Assembly: GCA_021799405.1 (NCBI GenBank)
Contig: JAJZAL010000010.1
Location: 1-55,273 of the forward strand
DNA: 55,273 nucleotides
Direction of reading: 5' to 3'
Origin: Acidobacteriota bacterium
Lineage (GTDB): Bacteria; Acidobacteriota; Terriglobia; Terriglobales; Acidobacteriaceae
Notes under the pieces: model-generated
Seen by the model: the letters and a program-made list of their open reading frames with translations, nothing else
Database searches by the model: none
What the model was told of the DNA's origin: nothing
In this document: positions 19,183 to 27,834 of the stretch, one piece after another
How the letters are laid out: each line of letters starts with the position of its first letter
Position numbering within the stretch: position 1 is the stretch's first letter
Translations under genes and position numbers: made by a program

Positions 19183-20396
19183 AGAACACCCTCAAAGCGG
19201 CCCTAGTGCTGATCGCTGTTCCGGTGGTCGCCGCAGCGACCTTGATCCTCCGCGCCACACAAGCACACCACAACGCTCCTTCCTCAGCCGTCGATGCGCT
19301 CCCGACCGTAACCACGGTACACCCCAAGCTGCAAAACAACTATGCATCGCTAACGCTTCCGGCGACTGTCTCGGCCTGGGAGGAGACGCCCATTTACGCT
19401 CAAGTTGCGGGGTATATGGACCGGATGCGGGTAGACATCGGTTCTCGCGTGCGCAAGGGAGACGTGATGGCGCACATTGCAGTTCCGGAGTTGCAACAGA
19501 GTCTGGCTGACGCGAGGGCACGGCTGGAGCAAGCCCAGGCGAGCGAGCTACAGGCCGAGCAGTCCTATCATCTGAAGCAGTTGAGTTACCAGCGGCTCGC
19601 GCAAGTGCGGAAGAGCGACCCGGATTTTGTGGCTCAACAAGACTTGGACACAGCATCGACCGAGTCGCAGGTGGCGCGCGGTGCCCTGCAACTGGCGAAA
19701 GCGAGCGTTAACAGCGCCATGGCGCAAATCGGCAGGCTGGAGGCCCTTGTCCAATACTCCACGATTCGTGCCCCATTTAGCGGAGTTGTGACCCAGCGCT
19801 CGGTCAATCCGGGAGATCTGATCCAAAACTCCAGCAGTTCAAACACCGGCGCTTTGCCGCTGTTCACGGTTTCACGTACCGACGTCGTGCGCGTCTTTCT
19901 GGCCGTACCGGAGCGGGAGGTTTCCTTTGTTGATCGCGGAGCGCCTGTAACCATGCAATTCGACGCCCTGCCTGGGCGGGTATTCTCCGGAACCATCACT
20001 CGCTTCGCAGGAGCGCTTGACCCGCAAAGTCGGACGATGCGCGTGGAGGTCGACCTGCCCAACCCAAAAGGCGTCCTCAAAGCAGGAATGTTCGGCAGCG
20101 CCACGGTCAGGCTGCATGCGCTTGCAGGTTCCGTGGTGCTTCCATCCGCCGCGCTGCATCAGGTACTGTCCGGTCAAAGTGTGACGAAGACAAGCGAGAA
20201 CCAAAGCAATTACGTTTATGTAATCCGTAACGGCAAGGCGTATCAAGCTTTTGTAACTCCTTTATCAGACAACGGCATTCATGTAAGCGTCAACGGCCTT
20301 TCGACGGCGGACGATGTAGTTGTCGGAGTCAGTGAAAGCCTCGCAAACGGTATGGCGGTGCAGGCATACAGCAATCAACAAGGTGGAGGTGAATAG
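19179..20396 (+). CDS. RND periplasmic adaptor (membrane-fusion protein)
   Basis: Adaptor of 405 aa with an N-terminal membrane/signal segment (about 6-25), a lipoyl half-motif (YAQVAGYMDRMRVDIGSRV), a helical hairpin (about 95-165), the second lipoyl half (TIRAPFSGVVTQRSVNPGD) and a beta-barrel domain. It couples the pump at 16030 to the TolC protein at 20398. The start overlaps the pump stop, and AGGTGGAGGTG near its end serves as the ribosome site of the next gene. Confidence 0.92.
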   Translation: MKNTLKAALVLIAVPVVAAATLILRATQAHHNAPSSAVDALPTVTTVHPKLQNNYASLTLPATVSAWEETPIYAQVAGYMDRMRVDIGSRVRKGDVMAHIAVPELQQSLADARARLEQAQASELQAEQSYHLKQLSYQRLAQVRKSDPDFVAQQDLDTASTESQVARGALQLAKASVNSAMAQIGRLEALVQYSTIRAPFSGVVTQRSVNPGDLIQNSSSSNTGALPLFTVSRTDVVRVFLAVPEREVSFVDRGAPVTMQFDALPGRVFSGTITRFAGALDPQSRTMRVEVDLPNPKGVLKAGMFGSATVRLHALAGSVVLPSAALHQVLSGQSVTKTSENQSNYVYVIRNGKAYQAFVTPLSDNGIHVSVNGLSTADDVVVGVSESLANGMAVQAYSNQQGGGE

Positions 20397-20397
20397 C

Positions 20398-21750
20398 GTG
20401 CAAATTCCCTCTATCTATCTACCGCTGATGTTTTCAGTCTTCGCGCTCAATGTGTTTGCGCAAGGGAATGGATCGCAAACCGTTGTGCCCGCGAAAACAA
20501 CTCTGACGCTTCCGCAAGCAATCGCGATTGCGCTCGAACACCAGCCGTCTTTACAAAAGGCCGAGGCCAGGGAGCAGGAGGCAGAGGCAAAGGTACGCGA
20601 AGTGCGCGCGGCGTATTATCCCCAGCTCTCGGTATCGGGTATTGCCAAAGCCGGTCTCTCTGGTGCAACGAATGCACTCGGTTTAGTGGGTTTTCCAGCC
20701 ACGCCATTCGACCGCAATTTCGCTGGTTCTCTGAATTTGTCGGAGGCAATCTTCGACTTCGGGCGCATTCACCACGCCTTGGCCGCCGCAAAACTGAGAG
20801 CACAGGCCGCTGTGGTTCAGAAGCAGGCCGAGAACCGGCGTATTGTTCTTGCTGTGACGCAAGCCTATCTGCTCACGATTGCCGCGACCAATCTGGACCA
20901 GATTGCGCACGTAACGGAACAGGCTGAGGAAATGAAGGTGCGGCGCACGTCCGCTTTCTACAGAGCAGAGCTTGCCTCGAATCATGACGTGGTGGCGGCG
21001 GAGGCGCACCTGGCCAAGGCGCGCGGCAATCGGGTGCACTCAACAGAAGCGGTGCATGCTGCATACGCGGCGCTCGATGCCGCCATGGGGATGGAAGAGA
21101 ATTCCGTTGAGCCTGTCCTGGTGATGCCGTCTACTGCACATGCCGCCATACCGCCTTTGCCCGACGAGATCGCGACCGCATTGCGCACAAGACCGGAGAT
21201 GAAGGCATCTTCCCTTACGGTGCAGGCCCTGCGAGAAGAACTGGCGCTGGCCCGCGCACAAAGCCGGCCCACGATGAACGGTTTTGCCGCCGGCGGAGGC
21301 GGACGCTTCAACGACTCGACCGTCAAGCCCAACCAGCAGCATGGAGTGGGCGCCGTTGGCGTCGAGATGCCCGTGTACACCGGTGGACGACTCAAGGCGG
21401 AGCGCGTGGAAGCTCTGGCCGAGGTGAATGCGGCCCAGGCTGACAATGACCTGCTGAGACAACAGGTTGAACTTGAAGTGAGTCGATCATATTACGGATT
21501 TGCCGATCAACAGGCTCAAGTACATGCTCTTACCGAAGAGCGTTCCGCTACGGAACAGGCCTTTCATCTGGCACAGGCGCGCTACGCTGCCCATCTGATC
21601 TCTGCCTATGACGTGATGCAGGCACAGGTGCAGCTATCCAGAGTTGAAGCGCAGGCAACCCAAGACGACATCGATTACCAGGTAATGCTGGCGAATCTGG
21701 AGTTTGCGACCGGGGAGAGTGTTTCCGGCGGAACTGCTCCAGCGCCTTGA
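20398..21750 (+). CDS. TolC-like outer membrane efflux protein of the RND system
   Basis: Outer-membrane channel of 450 aa with a signal peptide (IYLPLMFSVFALNVFAQG) and the duplicated outer-membrane-efflux fold (LTLPQAIAIALEHQPSL; VYTGGRLKAERVEAL). I chose the GTG start at 20398, just after the adaptor stop at 20396, because GGTGGAGG lies at a suitable distance upstream; the longer in-frame ATG at 20320 would overlap the adaptor by 77 bases and spoil the signal peptide. It is the last gene of the ECF-controlled pump operon. Confidence 0.9.
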   Translation: MQIPSIYLPLMFSVFALNVFAQGNGSQTVVPAKTTLTLPQAIAIALEHQPSLQKAEAREQEAEAKVREVRAAYYPQLSVSGIAKAGLSGATNALGLVGFPATPFDRNFAGSLNLSEAIFDFGRIHHALAAAKLRAQAAVVQKQAENRRIVLAVTQAYLLTIAATNLDQIAHVTEQAEEMKVRRTSAFYRAELASNHDVVAAEAHLAKARGNRVHSTEAVHAAYAALDAAMGMEENSVEPVLVMPSTAHAAIPPLPDEIATALRTRPEMKASSLTVQALREELALARAQSRPTMNGFAAGGGGRFNDSTVKPNQQHGVGAVGVEMPVYTGGRLKAERVEALAEVNAAQADNDLLRQQVELEVSRSYYGFADQQAQVHALTEERSATEQAFHLAQARYAAHLISAYDVMQAQVQLSRVEAQATQDDIDYQVMLANLEFATGESVSGGTAPAP

Positions 21751-21768
21751 CCGAATGTTCTGCCTGTA

Positions 21769-21789
21769 TTCGAGAATTACTTTCTCGAA
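21769..21789. terminator. Possible bidirectional hairpin between convergent genes
   Basis: Perfect 8-bp inverted repeat TTCGAGAA / TTCTCGAA with a 5-base loop, lying between the TolC stop and the stop of the convergent methyltransferase gene and overlapping the latter. The stem is AT-rich and has no clear T-run, so strength is doubtful. Confidence 0.35.
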
Positions 21790-22568
21790 ATCATGACAGC
21801 ATAGCCGAGTTTTCCGTTCTGCGTGGCCTGGAGGGCCATCTGGGCAAACTGCTTGGCGACGCTAAAGTCCACTCTGGGGAGATCAAGTTTCTTAAGGGCG
21901 ACTGCGATTTCCGCGCCGAGGAGTTTGCCCTGAATTTCCCGCACCATGGAAGCGAGCGCGTCACGATGATCTTCCATTGCTACGGACTGAAAGCCGACAA
22001 GGGCCAGAATCTCCGAGTAGCGTTGCGCGGGCATGGCGTCGCCAATGCAGGCGATCCAGGAGAGCAGCCCCTGCAATTCGGGAATTGCTTCTTCGGTTCT
22101 TGTCAGGTCGCTGAGGCCCAGCAGACCCGAAGGTCTGAGCACACGATAGAATTCTCTGGCGGCAATCTGTTTGCTGGGAAAGGTGCAGAAGGCGCACTCG
22201 CACACGATGGCGTCGAAGGCATTGTCCTCAAAGGGCAGCCGTTCCGCGTCTCCCAGTTGAAAGCTGACCTGATGCTGCCGGTCGCTTTGAGTGGCCGCTT
22301 CCGTGGCCAGCCGCACATTTTCTTCGCTCAGGTCCACGCCCACCACCTGGCAGTGGAAGGATTCCGCGAGAGCGAGTGCACTGGTCCCGCGGCCCGAGGC
22401 AACATCCAGCACGCGGGAAGCGGGTGACAGGCCCAGTAACTCCCCCAGGCGGCGTGTCAGATTCAGGCCCCCGGGGTGGAAGCTATCTCCCAGAAGCAGG
22501 CGCGCAGCGTCGCTGCCATAGAATGCCGCGCAGCATTGTTTTACATTCGGCGGTTCGACGGTGGCCAT
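21777..22568 (-). CDS. Class I SAM-dependent methyltransferase
   Basis: Methyltransferase of 263 aa. Motif I is VLDVASGRGTSAL (about 53-65), the acidic loop VVGVDLS binds the SAM ribose, and motif II/III follow (GDAERLPFEDNAFDAIVCE). It lies one base behind the radical SAM gene on the same strand, so the two are co-expressed and probably act on one pathway. The N-terminus (VKQCCAAFYGSDAARLLLG) has a vicinal Cys pair of the sort seen in UbiE- or ArsM-neighbouring families, but the ArsM cysteine set is not evident. The substrate is unknown; a lipid or the product of the radical SAM enzyme are both possible. Confidence 0.85.
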   Translation of the reverse strand: MATVEPPNVKQCCAAFYGSDAARLLLGDSFHPGGLNLTRRLGELLGLSPASRVLDVASGRGTSALALAESFHCQVVGVDLSEENVRLATEAATQSDRQHQVSFQLGDAERLPFEDNAFDAIVCECAFCTFPSKQIAAREFYRVLRPSGLLGLSDLTRTEEAIPELQGLLSWIACIGDAMPAQRYSEILALVGFQSVAMEDHRDALASMVREIQGKLLGAEIAVALKKLDLPRVDFSVAKQFAQMALQATQNGKLGYAVMISRK

Positions 22569-22569
22569 G

Positions 22570-24165
22570 CTAGCGCGCCTCCTCGAATTGGATTTGCTGG
22601 AGGGTGGTGGAGTTTGCGCGGGACGACTTTACTTTCATGTCAAAGACAACAGGCTTCACTGCATAGGGAATACCATCCCTGCGGGATTGCTTCCGTTGGG
22701 CTTCCATGTTGTCCAGCTGTTGACGAGCCTGCTCGCGATAGCCGACGGAGTTGTAGGCGCAGAAGGGGATTTGCTTGCCGCCGGGCAGCAGGAACTCCTT
22801 GCAGCACTTCATCAGGTTCTTCTGGTTGAAGGTCCAGGGATCCATAAAGTCCTGCAGCATGATCATGATCATGTTGTTTGCAATGTCGCCGATGGTGAGG
22901 CTCTCGGGGAGTCCACATGCCTGGCAGGAAAGCGCGAACTGTTCGGCGGATTTTTGCGAACCGGAAACCGATGAGGACGACCAGAGTCCTTCGAGCGCCT
23001 TTTTGACTTCAAGGCTGAAGTCCGGCATCACGCGGTTGGTGATGTAGTCGAGGTAGTCGTAGACATTCACGATACGGGAGAGGGGCGTGACTTCTTCCCC
23101 GTCAATAAATGCGTAGGTGACGGAGTTGCATGTGGGGAAGCAGCAGGGGACAGGAATAAAGTCGCTGACAACAAATTTGCCGGAGGTTTGCTCTTCGATC
23201 CACTTGAGGATGTCGGGAATGGTGATTCGCTGCATGGGATCGTGCTGGATGTGGCGGCCGGCATGGAAGGCCGGCTGGAAATTGATGCCACGCACGGCAG
23301 GGTGCTGGATGGCGAAGTCGACGATCTTGCCGATTTCATGATCATTGACGCCGCGCTCGATCGCGGGCACCAGCGTCACGTTCAATCCGATGGAAGCAAT
23401 GCGGTCGAGAGCGCGCAGCTTTTCCTTCAGAATATCCGGCTCGCCGCGAATGATGCGGTAGGTTTCAGAGTCAAAGCCGTCAAACTGAAAATAGAGCGAG
23501 GGGCGCACTTCGGCGAGTTGATCGAGAAAGCGGTCGTCGTGCGCAATGCGCTTGCCGTTGGTATTGAGCATGACGAACGGGATATTGCGAGCGTGCGCGG
23601 CGCGGATGAAGTCGATGATCCGCGGGTGAATGGTCGGCTCGCCGCCGGAGAACTGGACCACCTCCGGACTGCCCTCAGTGCGGACAAAATCGTCCAGTAT
23701 GGCCTCGACCTCCTCCATCGTAAGGCTGAAGCCGGGCTGGGCCTCAGCGAAACAGAGGGGGCAGTTCATGTTGCAGGCGCTGTTGACTTCAATGATGCCT
23801 AGACAGGCGTGCTGCTGATGGTCCGGGCAAAGGCCGCAGTCATGCGGACAGCCTTCCTTGATTTCCGCGCCGAATGCCAGGGGTATTGTGCCGGGCTTGT
23901 TATATTTGCTCAGGCGAATGTAGGCGTCGGCATCTCCATAGACAAGCGCCTCGAAGGGTCCGCAGTCCGGGCAGCGCTTTGCCATGTAAACCTTGTTGTT
24001 GCGCAATAGCACTTTCGCATCGATCACTTTTTTGCACTGCGGACAGATACTGCGGGTCAGCTCATAAAAAACATAATCCGCATCGCGCTTTTGGGCCGGA
24101 TGTCCGGAAGATCCATTTTGCGTGATATGGTTGCCGCGCAAGATTTCAGCGTTGATCGAGTCCAA
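22570..24165 (-). CDS. Multi-cluster radical SAM enzyme, tetraether-synthase (Tes/MJ0619)-like
   Basis: Radical SAM protein of about 531 aa. From the N-terminus: two CPxC pairs that could hold a rubredoxin-like metal (about 41-44 and 65-68), a CPHDCGLC cluster plus Cys121 (about 106-121), the radical SAM CNMNCPLC motif (about 131-138), GGEP (about 174), then further Cys clusters (PCCFPTC about 340, CQAC about 413, CC about 453, FCAY about 468). This layout matches the family of archaeal tetraether lipid synthase, which joins unactivated alkyl chain ends, and its bacterial homologs. The start is TTG 24165, preceded by GGAAAGG; the longer frame to 24285 would run through the promoter. It is co-transcribed with the methyltransferase. 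Function is inferred from layout only. Confidence 0.68.
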   Translation of the reverse strand: MDSINAEILRGNHITQNGSSGHPAQKRDADYVFYELTRSICPQCKKVIDAKVLLRNNKVYMAKRCPDCGPFEALVYGDADAYIRLSKYNKPGTIPLAFGAEIKEGCPHDCGLCPDHQQHACLGIIEVNSACNMNCPLCFAEAQPGFSLTMEEVEAILDDFVRTEGSPEVVQFSGGEPTIHPRIIDFIRAAHARNIPFVMLNTNGKRIAHDDRFLDQLAEVRPSLYFQFDGFDSETYRIIRGEPDILKEKLRALDRIASIGLNVTLVPAIERGVNDHEIGKIVDFAIQHPAVRGINFQPAFHAGRHIQHDPMQRITIPDILKWIEEQTSGKFVVSDFIPVPCCFPTCNSVTYAFIDGEEVTPLSRIVNVYDYLDYITNRVMPDFSLEVKKALEGLWSSSSVSGSQKSAEQFALSCQACGLPESLTIGDIANNMIMIMLQDFMDPWTFNQKNLMKCCKEFLLPGGKQIPFCAYNSVGYREQARQQLDNMEAQRKQSRRDGIPYAVKPVVFDMKVKSSRANSTTLQQIQFEEAR

Positions 24166-24236
24166 ATGGAGTCGCCTTTCCGACGTATGAAATTTCGTAA
24201 CCCAGGTCGACGCGGGGAAAGCGCAAACCCTGAATG

Positions 24237-24265
24237 TACGATTCCAGAGTTGAGATAAGGTTACA
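24237..24265 (-). promoter_or_regulatory. ECF-type promoter element (TGTAAC-N17-ATCGTA), radical SAM operon
   Basis: On the minus strand TGTAAC (24260-24265) is followed after 17 bases by ATCGTA (24237-24242). The predicted transcript starts about 65 bases before the TTG at 24165, which supports that start. It lies back to back with the element at 24278. Confidence 0.7.
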
Positions 24266-24277
24266 TCCATCGGGCTG

Positions 24278-24306
24278 CGTAACATTTCACCCGCTCGAAC
24301 ATCTTA
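24278..24306 (+). promoter_or_regulatory. ECF-type promoter element (CGTAAC-N17-ATCTTA), MFS operon
   Basis: CGTAAC at 24278-24283 and ATCTTA at 24301-24306 with 17 bases between, 25 bases before the MFS start at 24332. Same spacing and core as eight other elements in the window. Confidence 0.7.
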
Positions 24307-24331
24307 TGACAGCGAGGGACCCAATCGACGC

Positions 24332-25594
24332 ATGCGCCAACGCTCAGACCGATTAGCCGTCACGATTGTTGCGCATGCTGTTCTGCGGATTGCAAGCAGT
24401 GCAAGCGGCGTGCTGATTGGGATTTACCTGGCGAAGCTGAGCGGGCAGGGATTTCCAATCGATGCGCAACTGCTTGGAACGCTCGGCGCTGTTTCATTTG
24501 CCGCGGAATTGGTCTTTTCCATTCCTTTCGGCATGGCTTCCGACGCCCTCTCGCCGCGCTGGCTGATGGTGACAGGCGCCACGACCGGCGCCTTCGCGGT
24601 CCAGCTCTTTGCCTGGAGCAAGCACGTCGAGGTCTTTTTTCTGAGCCGGACACTGGAAGGTATGGGCGTCGCCGCTGTGACGCCTCCTCTGCTTGCCTAC
24701 CTTGCGGACGCATCCGCGCAGAACGCTGCTCTGCGGGCTCGGGTGATGAGCTTCTTCGAACTCTCCCTGCTGGCCGGCTTGGCGCTTGGCGGCCTGATGG
24801 CAGGCAACTTCTGGCCTCACTTCCATGCAAGATCGTTCAGCCTGGTGGCCATTGCCTATCTGGTGTGCGCGGCGATGCTGGTTTGGGGCGCGAAAGGAAG
24901 TACAAGTCATGGCCGTGACGCGGCATTCCGGGGATTGCTGCGCGCTCTCAAGAATCCTTCCGTCCGCTCTCTCGCGCCGGTCTGGCTATGCGTGAATGCG
25001 ATTGTGGGCCTATGGCTCGGCCCCACGCTCCCATTTTTGCTGACAAAAACATCGCACGGGCCACAATATCTGGATGGAATTTTCGCCGCCGATCCGGCAA
25101 AGGTGGGGTGGCTCCTACTCGGCTACTCCATTGTCTTCGGTCTGGGCGTAACGGGTTGGAGCTTTGTGCTTCCCCGCATGCGGATTCGCTCCGCCATGCG
25201 GGTCGCGCTGATTGCCATGCTGCCGGTCTGCCTGGGACTGTTCGCGATCAATCACTCTGCCGGGGTGAGTGCAAACGCTCGCTGGGCTCTGACTGGCTTC
25301 ACCGCTGTGCTGGTGATGGTCGAGAGTGGTTTTACTCCGGCGGCCCTGGCCTGGCTTGCGCAGTCGCTTGGCACGGGCACCGGCAAAGGCGCGGCCATGG
25401 GCATCTATTCGGTGTTGCTAAGCCTGGGCGCCATTGGCGGTTCATTGTTGGCTGGCGAACTGGGAAAGATTCTGCAGGTGGATGGACTGCTGCTGGGTAC
25501 CGCCGCGATGGGCATCTGCGGCCTTGTCCTTCTTCATCTGGTAACGCCACTTACGGTTCCATCCGACGAAAGGGAAAATTATGAAACTGCCTGA
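24332..25594 (+). CDS. MFS transporter
   Basis: Major facilitator superfamily protein of 420 aa with about 12 membrane helices. The loop after helix 2 is FGMASDALSPRWLM, and an acidic/arginine segment (FFLSRTLEGMGVAAVTPPLLAYLAD) matches helices 4-5 of exporters. It is divergent from the radical SAM operon, with back-to-back ECF-type promoters, and overlaps the flavoprotein gene by 14 bases. The likely role is export of a compound linked to the neighbouring enzymes; the substrate is unknown. Confidence 0.85.
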   Translation: MRQRSDRLAVTIVAHAVLRIASSASGVLIGIYLAKLSGQGFPIDAQLLGTLGAVSFAAELVFSIPFGMASDALSPRWLMVTGATTGAFAVQLFAWSKHVEVFFLSRTLEGMGVAAVTPPLLAYLADASAQNAALRARVMSFFELSLLAGLALGGLMAGNFWPHFHARSFSLVAIAYLVCAAMLVWGAKGSTSHGRDAAFRGLLRALKNPSVRSLAPVWLCVNAIVGLWLGPTLPFLLTKTSHGPQYLDGIFAADPAKVGWLLLGYSIVFGLGVTGWSFVLPRMRIRSAMRVALIAMLPVCLGLFAINHSAGVSANARWALTGFTAVLVMVESGFTPAALAWLAQSLGTGTGKGAAMGIYSVLLSLGAIGGSLLAGELGKILQVDGLLLGTAAMGICGLVLLHLVTPLTVPSDERENYETA

Positions 25595-26990
25595 ATACGA
25601 TCTCGCTATTATCGGCGCCGGAGCCTCCGGTCTGATTGCCGCTGACTTTGCCGTTCAGCTTGGCGCAAAGACCGTGCTGCTGGAAAAAGGTTTGATCGGC
25701 GGAGACTGCACGTGGACGGGATGCGTCCCTAGCAAATCCCTGATCAAGGCGGCCACTGTGGCGCATCACGCGCGCACGGCGTCGCGGTATGGCGTGCATG
25801 GAAGCCAACCCACGGTCGATATGACAGAGGTGCGGGAATACCTGCGTGAGACGATCCAGCACATCTACAAACCGACCATGCCGGAGGCGCTCCGCCAGAA
25901 GGGGATGGATGTCATGCTGGGCGAGACGCGGTTTCTTGATGCACACACTCTGGAGGTGGGTGAGGACAGGATTCGTGCGAAGAAGGTACTCATCAACACC
26001 GGCGCGGAACCAACGACTCCGAACGTTGCCGGGCTGGCTGACGTGCCGTATTCCACCTACCTGCAGATATTTGAAAACGATCGACTACCGGAAAGAATGC
26101 TGGTTGTAGGCGGCGGACCCATCGGCTGCGAGATTGCCCAGGCCTATCGGCGGCTTGGAGCCGAGGTGGCGATCATCGCCGATCGCCTGTTGCCTTCCGA
26201 AGACCCGGAGATTTCAGAGATTCTCAAGAAAGTGTTTGCTCGGGAAGGAGTGCAACTCGTTCCTGCGCGCGCGGAGCGTGTCTGGCAACAGGCTAGCTCC
26301 CTTACGGTGGAGACCCAGGCCGGTTCCGTTTCCGGCGACCTCTTATTTGTTGCGACTGGCAGGGCGCCACGGGTGCACGATCTCGGTCTGGACAAGGCGG
26401 GCGTGCGCTTTTCAGACGCGGGCATCCCGGTCAATCGCTACCTGCAGACCAATATTCGACATATCTACGCCGCAGGAGATGTGATCGGAGGGCCGCAGTA
26501 TTCGCATCTGGCGGGATGGCAGGGATTTCAGGCCGTGCGGAATGCGCTGCTACCGGGCAACAGCGCGGGGATAGCAGAGGCGCTGCCGCGCATCACCTTC
26601 ACTTCGCCGGAAGTTGCCCATGTCGGCTTGACCGAACAGGCGGCGCGGGCCAAATTCCAGGATGACCTGCGGATTCACACTTTCGATATCGGCAAAGTGG
26701 ACCGCGCAGTGAACGAAGACGATCTCTTAGGATTGATCAAAATTATCGCTCGCAGAAATGGTCATGTAGTGGGCGCAACCATCGTCGGGGAGCGGGCAGG
26801 TGAGACCATTACAGAACTATCGGTCGCCATGCGGAACAAACTGAAAGTGGCCGACCTGGCCGCGACCATTCATCCCTATCCGACCTACTCGTCGGGTGTA
26901 CAGTTTGTGGCGACAAAAATTGCATTTGAAAATGCCTTCGCCGGAATATCCGGCCGCTTCATCCGTGGAATCTCGGCGCTGTGGCGATAG
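25581..26990 (+). CDS. MerA-like FAD/NAD(P)-dependent disulfide oxidoreductase
   Basis: Class I pyridine nucleotide-disulfide oxidoreductase of 469 aa. FAD site IGAGASG (11-17), redox-active pair Cys43/Cys48 (GGDCTWTGCVPSK), NAD(P) motif VVGGGPIGCE (about 175), second FAD motif IYAAGDVIGG (about 297) and a dimerisation domain with ATIHPYPTYSSG. It resembles mercuric reductase-like proteins but lacks both the N-terminal HMA domain and the C-terminal vicinal cysteines that MerA needs to take up Hg(II). It is therefore probably not a mercuric reductase; another disulfide, quinone or metal reductase is likelier. Confidence 0.86.
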   Translation: MKLPEYDLAIIGAGASGLIAADFAVQLGAKTVLLEKGLIGGDCTWTGCVPSKSLIKAATVAHHARTASRYGVHGSQPTVDMTEVREYLRETIQHIYKPTMPEALRQKGMDVMLGETRFLDAHTLEVGEDRIRAKKVLINTGAEPTTPNVAGLADVPYSTYLQIFENDRLPERMLVVGGGPIGCEIAQAYRRLGAEVAIIADRLLPSEDPEISEILKKVFAREGVQLVPARAERVWQQASSLTVETQAGSVSGDLLFVATGRAPRVHDLGLDKAGVRFSDAGIPVNRYLQTNIRHIYAAGDVIGGPQYSHLAGWQGFQAVRNALLPGNSAGIAEALPRITFTSPEVAHVGLTEQAARAKFQDDLRIHTFDIGKVDRAVNEDDLLGLIKIIARRNGHVVGATIVGERAGETITELSVAMRNKLKVADLAATIHPYPTYSSGVQFVATKIAFENAFAGISGRFIRGISALWR

Positions 26991-27048
26991 CCGAGCCGCG
27001 TCTGCCAGCGCAGATCGACAATCAAAAGCGATCCTCGAGGAGCCTTCT

Positions 27049-27753
27049 ATGCCGCCAGCTTACAAGAACCAGAAATCACGCATCCTGATATTTGATGTAA
27101 ACGAGACGCTTCTGGACATTCAGGCGCTTCAGCCCTTTTTCACAGATTGCTTTGGCGACGCCACCGTGCTGAAGGAATGGTTTGCGCAAACTCTGCTCTA
27201 CTCTCAGTCCGTAACCATAACGGATACGTATACGGATTTTTCCAACATTGCCCGGCTTGCGCTGGAAATGACCGCCCGCCGTCATGCAGTGCAATGCAGC
27301 GATCCAGTAATGAAGGGGCTGTTGGATGCCATGCTGAACCTGCCGGCCCACCCTGACGTCGCGGGAGCCTTGCGGCGCCTGCGTGAGCATGGATTCCGCC
27401 TCTTTACCTTGACAAACTCCGCACCTGCGGTCCTGCAATCGCAGATAAAAGCTGCAGGACTTGCAACTCTGTTTGAGGGATTGTTTTCTGTCGATGCAGT
27501 CAGGAAGTTCAAACCCCATCCGGCACCCTACCGGTACGTTGCCGATGGACTTCGCGTGCAGGCCCAGGAACTGACGATGATTGCTGCCCATCCCTGGGAC
27601 CTGATAGGAGCAAAGGCAGTGGGCTACAAGGTGGCCTTCGTCGAACGGGCGCATGCTGCATGGTTTCAACTGACGCCCAGGCCGAAAATCTCCGGGGCTA
27701 CATTGGACGAAATTGCCGATTTGCTGATCTTCGAAACAGACGGCGGCTTATAG
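27049..27753 (+). CDS. HAD-superfamily hydrolase, type II haloacid dehalogenase-like
   Basis: HAD hydrolase of 234 aa. The nucleophile is in FDVNETLLD (Asp15), motif II TLTNS (about 121), Lys in KFKPHPAPY (about 151), and motif III AAHPWDLIGAKAVGY (about 180) with the layout of L-2-haloacid dehalogenases. ATG 27049 is chosen: the open frame begins at 26896 inside the flavoprotein gene, while CGAGGAG lies 10 bases before 27049. It is the third gene of the MFS operon, 58 bases behind the flavoprotein. Substrate unknown. Confidence 0.85.
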   Translation: MPPAYKNQKSRILIFDVNETLLDIQALQPFFTDCFGDATVLKEWFAQTLLYSQSVTITDTYTDFSNIARLALEMTARRHAVQCSDPVMKGLLDAMLNLPAHPDVAGALRRLREHGFRLFTLTNSAPAVLQSQIKAAGLATLFEGLFSVDAVRKFKPHPAPYRYVADGLRVQAQELTMIAAHPWDLIGAKAVGYKVAFVERAHAAWFQLTPRPKISGATLDEIADLLIFETDGGL

Positions 27754-27758
27754 TCGCG

Positions 27759-27783
27759 GTGGCCCACAGCATTCTGTGGCCAC
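27759..27783 (+). terminator. Hairpin after the MFS-flavoprotein-HAD operon
   Basis: GTGGCC-(C)-ACAG and CTGTGGCCAC form a 10-bp stem with one bulged C and a 4-base loop, starting six bases after the HAD stop. It is GC-rich, with only weak T content after it. Confidence 0.5.
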
Positions 27784-27834
27784 TGAATCTTGTGTTCGAG
27801 GATCAAGAGAGTGATGCATTTGGCATGCAGCGGG

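Noticed and set aside
24166..24285. Longer N-terminus of the radical SAM protein
   Set aside because: It runs through the promoter element at 24237-24265 and into the divergent one; TTG 24165 has a ribosome site and fits the family start.
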